A DNA stretch of 64,000 nt from Ascaphus truei (lineage: Eukaryota; Chordata; Amphibia; Anura; Ascaphidae). This document shows, piece after piece, positions 57,016 through 64,000 of this stretch; positions within the stretch are counted from its first letter, which is position 1; every line of letters starts with the position of its first letter. The notes beneath the pieces are model-generated. The model made no database searches. It worked only from the letters and a program-made list of their open reading frames with translations, and had not been told where the DNA came from. Both the position numbers and the translations under genes were made by a program. Location: contig CM071570.1 of the NCBI GenBank assembly GCA_036426205.1, forward strand, positions 3,115,997-3,179,996. Direction: 5' to 3'.

Positions 57016-58592
57016 TGTAGCCCCGGTGTCCTCTGGCTCCCAGAGATCCCCTCTCTAGTCAGCCGAGCGGTCGCGGGTCCCGCCGGAGCCAGCGACGGGC
57101 CCGCCGGCTGCTCGCAAAGGTGAGGGCCAGTGCAGGGAGCGCTCGGCACCCCTGGAGCCCCGGCGGTGCACCCGGCTAGCGGGGGCCACCATAGCAAGTA
57201 CTCGCACATGCGCAGTGATCGCACATGCGCAGAAGGCTCACAGGAGCCAGGACGAGTTGCGCATGCGCAAGGAGAGTGCGAGGACAGCCCGCGAAACCCT
57301 AGCCTACCAGGGAAGGCTCTAAGCAGGGACTACGAGTACCATGAGCCTCTGCGCACCCCACGTGATGCCAGGGAGCCAATAGGGCTTAGGATCTCCCTGC
57401 AGAGAGGTTTTTAGATACATTTCGCGCGCTGAGCCCACGCTAGTTCAGTTGGAGCTGGGAGCAAGAAGGGGAAGGAAGGGTGTAGTGAGCAAGTGGCTCC
57501 TACACCAGGTAAGGTTCCCCCAGGTCCCAGACAGGCCCCAACTCCCCACCAGATTAGTGGGTAAGTAATAAGGGACGGCCCTAGGTTAGGGACTCTGCCC
57601 TTTGGTTCGTGTGGTGTGCAGTCTTGTCAGTGTCACGGCGGTCAGTGCTGTGAGTGCTGACAAGAAGGCATCGTGTGTGTGTGCAGCGCGTTTGCTGCAG
57701 CTACCAAGCAGGTTGCAGTGCGTTGCTGCAGGTGTTGAGTATTAGGTAGAAGTTAGTCAGAGGGGACCCGGGTGGTAAGGGAGAGGTAGTGTGGGTGCAG
57801 GGGGTCAGCGACCCACCTGCATAAGACAGGCTACCCCGTAGGCCCCTATGAGTTTCCCCTGAAGTCACTTAAGGTTGCTGCGCTGTAGGGACGGCCTATA
57901 GTAGCAGCGAGCATCACCGTTACTATTAGTGTTAGTTAGGGACTCAGCAGAAGCTGCGTGTCCGTCCAGAGCGTTGGGCGCAGATCATCGTTGTTGCTGC
58001 AGAGGCCATCCGGGTGGGATCGCCCCGGACGGTAGTTCCTGGGTTCATCCATCAGCAGATCCTTTGCGAAGCTACGTTGCAGGCCCGAGCACTGGAGTTC
58101 TCGGCAGGTAACCCTCATCAAGTGCACCAACGATACTATTAGACTCACACGGGACCAGTGACTGCGCAGTCATACATATCCTCTCACTAGGAAGGGTGGG
58201 AGACATATTATGTGGTTACTGGACATGGGGTGGGATCACTTGGTGAAGGGAGTAGCATCCTGCGAGACGCATTAGTTAGTGTCTCCTCTCGAGAGGGACA
58301 CCTGTTGATTTATGATACATTCATGCTATGCAGTAAAACCAGTTCTGTTTTACCACTGTTTGCTGAGTGACATATATTGTCCTGCGAGGAACCACTCCCC
58401 CTCTGGTGGGAGCCACCGCAGGTGGAGGCGCTGCACCGAGTACAGGGTTACTCATATTATACTTGCCCCAGATTCCCCATGGCGGAAGCTCAGCCCTCCC
58501 GTGAGCCTAACAGGTAAAGCACCACACCTTGTAACAATAGGTTCTCCGCACTCACACTATATGTGCGATTGGGTGGGGGAATACCCGTTACA
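57016..58592. mobile_element. Probable solo LTR (1,577 bp)
   Basis: Starts TGTAGCCCCGG and ends ATACCCGTTACA, with TGTA on both sides (57012-57015, 58593-58596). TG...CA ends plus a 4-bp duplication fit an LTR. It is GC-rich at the left and contains an NRF1-type site TGCGCATGCGCA at 57259-57270, with two CACATGCGCAG words nearby. Short frames show no gag or pol. An unidentified CpG-rich promoter region is the alternative. Confidence 0.5.
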
Positions 58593-58596
58593 TGTA

Positions 58597-58819
58597 AAAG
58601 CAGTGTCACTGATTACTGAATAGTGGCCTTTGTCAGAGAACATCGTGTGTAGGTCACGGCTGCCCTGCTGTAGTGTGAACAGCTGAGCGGTATTGTTAAA
58701 GGGCCGGTGAGCAGGGTACAGGAGCGCAGGTTAAGGGTGACAATTACTGCACTTTCTAGGGAAGAAAAAAATAATCCGTTCTTCTAGAAATCTGCTACTG
58801 ACCACAAAAGCAGGGCCAA
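58597..58819. other. Unassigned
   Basis: Nothing recognised. Confidence 0.4.
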
Positions 58820-61800
58820 ACATCGAATCCCCCCCTGTTCTCACAGCTCTCTCTTTGGCAAACATCGACATCCCCCCTGTCTCACAGCTCTCTGCTTCGG
58901 CAAATACGGCATCCCCCCTTCCTGTCTCCAGCTCTTCTTCTGGCAAACATCGGCATCCCCCTGTCTCAAGAGCTCTCTCTCATGCCCAACATCGCATCCC
59001 CACCGTCTACAGCTCTCTTTCATGGCCAACACGACAATCCCCCCTGGTCTCACAGTCCTCTCTTCCGGCAAACATCGACATCCCCCCTGTCTCACAGCTC
59101 TCTCTTCCTGGCAAAACATCGATCCCCCCCTGTCTCACAGCTCTCTCTTCTGGCAAACATCGCACATCCCCCCGTCTCACAGCTCTGTCTCCTGGCCAAA
59201 ACTTCGCATCCCCCGTTCTCACAGCTTCCTTTTCTGGCCAACAGCGACATCCCCCGTCTCACGCTCTATCTTCTGGCCAAAATCGACATCCCCCCGTTCA
59301 TCACCAGCCTCTTTCTGCAAATCGGCATCCCCCTCACAGCTCTCTCTTCCTGGCCAACATCGGGCATCCCTCCCTGGTCTCACAAGCTCTCTCTTCCTGG
59401 CAAACATCGGCATCCCCCCCTGTCTCACAGCTCTCTCTTCCTGGCCAAACTTCGGCATCCCCCCGTCTCACAGCTCTCTCTTCCTGGCCAAACATCGGCA
59501 TCCCCCTGTCTCACAGCTATCTTCTTCCTGGCAAACATCAAACATCCCTCCCTGTCTCACAGTCTCCTTCCTGGCCAAAATCGACTACCCCCCGTCTCAA
59601 CAGCTCTCTCTTCCGGACAAAACATCGGCAACCCCCGTCTCACAGCCTCTCTCTTCCTGGCCCAAACATCGGACATCCCCCCCCTGTCTCACGCTCTCTC
59701 TTCCTGGCCCAAACATCGAGCATCCCACCCTGTCTCACAGCTCTCTCTGTATGGCCCAAAATCGACATCCCCCCATCTCAAAGCTTTCTCTTCCTGCCCA
59801 AGCACGGCATCCCACCGCTCACAGCTCCTCTCCGTTCCTGGCAAACATCGGCATCCATCCCGTCTCACAGCTCTCTCTTCTGGCCAAACTCGCATCCCCC
59901 GTCGTCTCGCTCTCCTTCTTGCAAACATCAAAATCCAGCCTGATCTCCACAGCTCTCTTCTGGCCAAAACACGGACATCCCCCCCTGTATCAAAGCAACC
60001 TATCTGATAAGCCAAACATCGGCATCCCCTCCTCACAGCTCTCTCTTCATGCGCAAACATCTCGTGCATAGCCCCTGTCTCACAGCTCTCTTATTCCTGG
60101 CAAACATCGACATCCCTCCTGTCTCCAGCATCCTCTTCGCAAACATCGGCATCCCCCCTGTCTCACAGCCCTCTGCTGGCAAAATCGACATCCCCGTATC
60201 ACAGCTCTCTCTTCTGGCCAAACATCAGCATCCCACCCCTGGTCTCACAGCTCTCTTAACTGGCCAAACATCGGCATCCCCCTGTTCACGCATCGTCTTC
60301 TGGCAAACATGACGCCATCCCGCCCCTGCTCACAGCTCTCTACTTCCTGGGCAAAACATCGGCATCCCCCCGTCTCACAGCTCTCTCTTCCTGGCCAACA
60401 TCGGCATCCCCCCTGTCTCAACAGCTCTCTTCTTCCTGGCCAAACATCGGCATTCCCCATGCTCACAGCTCTCTCATTCCTGGCCAAACATCGACACTCC
60501 CCCCCTGTCTCAACCTCGACTCTTCCTGGCCAAACACGACATCCCCAACCTGTCTCACAGCTCTCTCTCTTGCCTGGCCACAACATCGGCATCCCGCCCT
60601 CTCACACGACCTCTCCTACTTCCTCGCGGCCACAAACATCGACTTACCTGTCTCAAAGCTCCTCTCTTCCTGGCCAAAAAAAACTCATCGACATCCCCCC
60701 CTTATCACAGCTCTCTCTTCCTGGCAAAACGAACTCCCCCCCCTGTCTCACGCTCTCTTCTTGCTGGCAAACTTCGCACCCCCCAGCTCACAGCTCATCT
60801 TTCCTGGCCAAACATCGGCATCCCCCCGTCTCACAAGCTTCTCTCTCCTAGGCCAAACTTCGGCATCCCCCACGCTCACAGCTCTCTCTTCCTGGCCAAA
60901 CTCGATATCCCTCCCGGTCTCACAGCTATCTCTTCCTGGCAAAATCGCATCCCACCTCTCACAGCCTTCTCGGCAAACATCGATTCACACTCGCTCATGC
61001 TCTCACAGAACCTGCCATCTCTTGCCTGGCCAAACTTCGGCATACCCCCCGTTCTCACAGCTCTCTTTCCTGGCCAAACATCGGCATCCCCCTGTCTACA
61101 CAGCTCTCTCTTCTGGACAAAACATCGATTATCCTCCCTGTCTCACAGCTCTCCTTCCTGGCAAACATCGACCCTATCCCCCGGTACTCAGCAGCTCTCT
61201 TTCCTAGGCCTAACATCAGCATCCCCCCGTCTCACAGCTCTCTCTTCCTGGAAAACATCGATCATCTCTCCTGTCTCACAGCTCTCTCTTCCTGGCCACA
61301 ACATCGGACATCCCCTGTCTCACAGCTCTATCTTTCTGGCCAAAATCGAAGCATACCACCCACCGTTCACAGCTCTCTCTTCTGGCAAACATCAACATCC
61401 CGCCTGTCTCACAGCTCTCTCTTCCTGGCCAAAAAATGGCTCCCCCACGTCTCCAGCTCTCTATTCTGGCAAAACATCGGCATCCCACCTGTCTCACAGC
61501 TCTTCTTCTGGCCCAAACATCGGCATCTCACCTGTCTCACAGCTCATCTCATTCCTGGCAAACATCGACATCCCTCCCGTCTCACAGCTCTCTTTCTGGC
61601 AAAATCGGCATCCCCCCTGTCTCACAGCTCTCTCTCCTGGCAAACATCAGCATCCCCCCCTGTATCACAGCCTTCTTACTGGCCAAAATCAGCATCCTCC
61701 TCACAGCTCTCAGCACTGGACACATCGCCTCCAATCTCCAGATCTCTCTTCATGGCAAAACATCGAATTCCCACCTGTTCACAGCTCTCTCTCTGGCCAA

Positions 61801-62110
61801 ACATCGACCATCATCCACCTGTCTCTACAGCTCCTCTCTTTCCTAGCCCCAAAAATCGACAATCATCCCCTGTCCTCACAGCTCTCTCTTCTGCACAACA
61901 CGACATTCAGCCCCCTGTCTCAAAGCTTCTTTCATGGCACATCGGCATTCCGTCCTGTCCTCACAGTCTCTCTTCCTGGCCAAACACTCGACATTCCCCC
62001 CGGTCTCACAGTCCTCTTCTTCCTGCCCAAAACATCGACATCCCCCCCCGTCTCACACGTCTCTCTTCGGACACAAACATCGGCATCCCCCCCTTCTCAC
62101 AGCGCGCTCT
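58820..62110. repeat. 43-bp minisatellite array
   Basis: Unit of about 43 bp containing TCTCTCTTCCTGGCCAAACA then TCGGCATCCCCCCGTCTCAC then AGC. About 75 copies, indel-rich throughout. The 340-380-codon Ser/Pro/His-rich frames on the plus strand are artefacts. Confidence 0.95.
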
Positions 62111-62430
62111 CTCTTCCTTTGAGACTGTGAACCAGACATCTGGGTACCTGCGTCACCGGTCACCAAGCTACTACCTGAGACACATGAAACGAGCCCCATC
62201 TAGTCGGTACCTTGGGAAACATAACAGTCTGTATATGCAGGTGGTAACTACGATCTTAAACCATCCCCTCCCCCCCCCCTACCCCCCCCCCTACATCCAA
62301 CAGGTTAGGTTTTCAGGAATCCCTGCTTCAGCAATAGAACAAGGTAAGAATCAAAAATCCAGCCGCTCCACAACTACCAACCACCAGAGAGGGAAACTCT
62401 CCGAGCCGGTCCCAGTTCACCCCATGCTGA
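62111..62430. other. Unassigned, with hAT-like MITE remnant
   Basis: At about 62270-62335, C-rich sequence plus CCAACAGGTTAGGTTTTCAG and CCTGCTTCAGCA is a truncated arm of the foldback family. The rest is unrecognised. Confidence 0.45.
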
Positions 62431-62800
62431 CGGCTAACTACGCACTGTGACGGGTCCAGCGCCTGGAGGATGCAAGAAAAATTGTGATTCTCCGAGCGGC
62501 GACGCGTCAAGTGGTGCCGTGAAGAGCCAATCAGCGGTCGGTGGGGGCGGGGAGCTGTCAGGAAGCAAGGTTAGGAGGTGTGTGGGGTGTGTTTTGCTTT
62601 ACCTTCCAGAAGAGCAGCCCGAGCCCGTGGAGGGAAAGCGGGGGAGAGTAGTAGGGGTAACTCCCGCTAAGCACGCTCCCCTCCCGCTCAAGCCCCGCCC
62701 ACTCCCGCTCCGGTCTCATATACAGACTGCATTATCGCGGTCTGTGTCTGTCCGCGTCCTCCCGCCTGTCTGCAGTGCGGGCGCGCTGATGAGGGAGTCG
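62430..62800. promoter_or_regulatory. CpG-rich, promoter-like region
   Basis: CCAATCAG (about 62528) is followed within 20 bp by GGGGGCGGGGAG; a second GC box GCCCCGCCC lies near 62693. CpG density is high compared with neighbours. This composition fits a housekeeping-type promoter. No exon beside it is recognised: the 147-codon frame from 62447 lacks known domains and ends in repeat-like sequence. A GC-rich MITE or LTR piece is the alternative. Confidence 0.35.
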
Positions 62801-63172
62801 GGGGGCTTAGCCTTAGGTTCATTTCAGGGCACATTCAAAAACATATGGGTGACCAGAGTTCAAAATGAAAAAACCGGGCACATTAAATAATATTTATAAA
62901 ATAAATTACATCACATGAGCGTAACCCATTGCCATGGCACAACGATACAAGGACGTCAGATGGTGTACATGTTGCCATGACAGTGACTGCCTCGGCGCCA
63001 TTTTGCGTACCGGTGTTCATGTCAACTTGATGCACGCCGTGATGTCCACGAGAGCGGCTGTTGTTTATGGCAATGTGCATACGTGAGTGCGCAGCCATTG
63101 TTAACGGATTTGGGGGGAGGATACACGCCAAAGGCAGATAAATATATAATAAATAGATCTAAAAAAATGTTA
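62801..63172. other. Unassigned repeat-like sequence
   Basis: Words such as GCCATGACAGTGACTGC and TTGCCATGGCACAACG resemble the GC-rich MITE families. No gene. Confidence 0.35.
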
Positions 63173-63174
63173 TC

Positions 63175-64000
63175 TACACACAGAGCCACTGATCTACACA
63201 ACCCACATACACAGAGCAATTGACCCACACACACGGAGCCACGACCCAACAACAAGAGCCATGACCTAACACCCACACACAAGGAGACCACTGACCCACA
63301 CACACAGGGAGCCACCTGACCCACCAACACAGAGCCAATGACCCACACACGCAGGCCAATGACCCACACACGGAGCCACTGACCCACACACACAGAGCCA
63401 CTGACCCATAACACCCACACACAAGGAGCCACTGACCCACACACACAGGGAGCCACTGACCCACACACAGGGAGCCACTGACCACACAAACACAGAGAGC
63501 TACTGACCCACACACAAACACACAAAAAACACAGAGCCAGATTCCCACCACCACACAGACGCCACTGACCCCCCCCCCCACACACAACACACAGAGACTG
63601 ACACACAACACACAACACACAACACACACACACAGCAACACACAAAGGCACTGACCCACACACCACACACAGTAGGCAACTGACCCACACAACACACAGG
63701 GATGCCACTGACCCACACACACAAGGAGCCACTGACCACACAAACACAGAGAGTCCTGACCCACACAACAGAGCCCACTGACCCACACACAAGGGAGCCA
63801 CTGACCCACCCACACACAGGGCAGGAGCCACTGACCACACACACAGGGAGTCACTGACCCACACAAAAACACGAGAGTGAACCCACACACAAACAAACAA
63901 ACACAGAGCCACGAACAAACAAAACACACGACGAACACCCCCCCACACACACCACACAACAGAGGCACTTGACAAACACACACACACACAGAGGGAACTG
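63175..64000. repeat. ~24-bp CA-rich minisatellite (runs to window end)
   Basis: Copies of roughly GAGCCACTGACCCACACACACAGG with many indels. The 321- and 271-codon minus-strand Val/Cys/Trp-rich frames (63022-63987, 63174-63989) come entirely from it. Confidence 0.93.

Noticed and set aside
58855..62130. Long Ser/Pro/His-rich frames (340-377 codons)
   Set aside because: Produced by the 43-bp array with random indels; several frames overlap and none has a non-repeat part.
62447..62890. 147-codon frame in the CpG-rich region
   Set aside because: Composition follows GC-rich promoter-like DNA and its tail is repeat-like; no known protein similarity recalled.
63022..63989. 321- and 271-codon Cys/Val/Trp-rich minus-strand frames
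   Set aside because: Translation of the CA-rich tandem array; not a membrane protein.

Overview
The window looks like vertebrate nuclear DNA, most probably from a frog. The grounds are one spliced kinesin gene, GC-rich MITEs, CR1/L2-type LINE tails, MIR-like SINEs with L2-like ends, long-LTR retrotransposons and a very high tandem-repeat load. The frog assignment is an inference from repeat style; no species was identified. Two runs of N (2405-2529, 49301-49416) show that this is a draft assembly.

The only host protein-coding sequence I can support is the first coding exon of KIF3C (kinesin-2 motor subunit) on the minus strand at 50387-51799. It carries the whole motor domain and the start of the stalk, and it ends at a consensus splice donor. 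I did not find the next exon in the remaining 50 kb to the left, so either intron 1 leaves the window or the exon is hidden in a gap or noisy stretch. A probable proximal promoter with a ZNF143/THAP11-type motif lies near 52.58 kb. A separate GC-rich, CCAAT/GC-box region at 62.4-62.8 kb may be another promoter, but no gene is recognised beside it.

Layout from left to right: 0.9-1.4 kb, a large foldback; 1.5-4.7 kb, an 18-bp minisatellite; 7.4-9.5 kb, a SINE split by a 1.94-kb solo LTR with a 5-bp target duplication; 10.1-15.0 kb, a complete two-LTR element inserted in a CATA microsatellite; 15-24.4 kb, MITEs (PIF/Harbinger-like with TTA duplications, hAT-like, TA-flanked) and LINE fragments; 24.4-27.2 kb, a 1.49-kb tandem duplication; 27-37 kb, short minisatellites, MITEs and a LINE tail; 37.8-41.0 kb, two minisatellites; 42.5-45.9 kb, MITEs and unassigned repeats; 45.9-49.3 kb, a 45-bp array with CACGTG in most units; 50-53.2 kb, KIF3C exon, promoter and a MITE cluster; 53.6-56.1 kb, a 57-bp AT-rich array; 57.0-58.6 kb, a probable solo LTR; 58.8-62.1 kb, a 43-bp array; 63.2-64 kb, a CA-rich array. 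Tandem repeats cover roughly 30% of the window.

The most unusual object is the LTR element at 10467-14791. It has LTRs, a polypurine tract and a CCHC zinc knuckle, but I see no reverse transcriptase. Its interior encodes a basic tract, coiled-coil stretches and decayed IQ motifs that resemble the IQ repeats of a host spindle protein (ASPM type). Short motifs resembling hammerhead-ribozyme cores (CTGANGA, small stem, GAAAC) recur across the window. Many arrays pass from clean copies at their edges to indel-riddled copies in the middle, which looks like unpolished long-read gap filling. Frames and divergences in those stretches should not be trusted.
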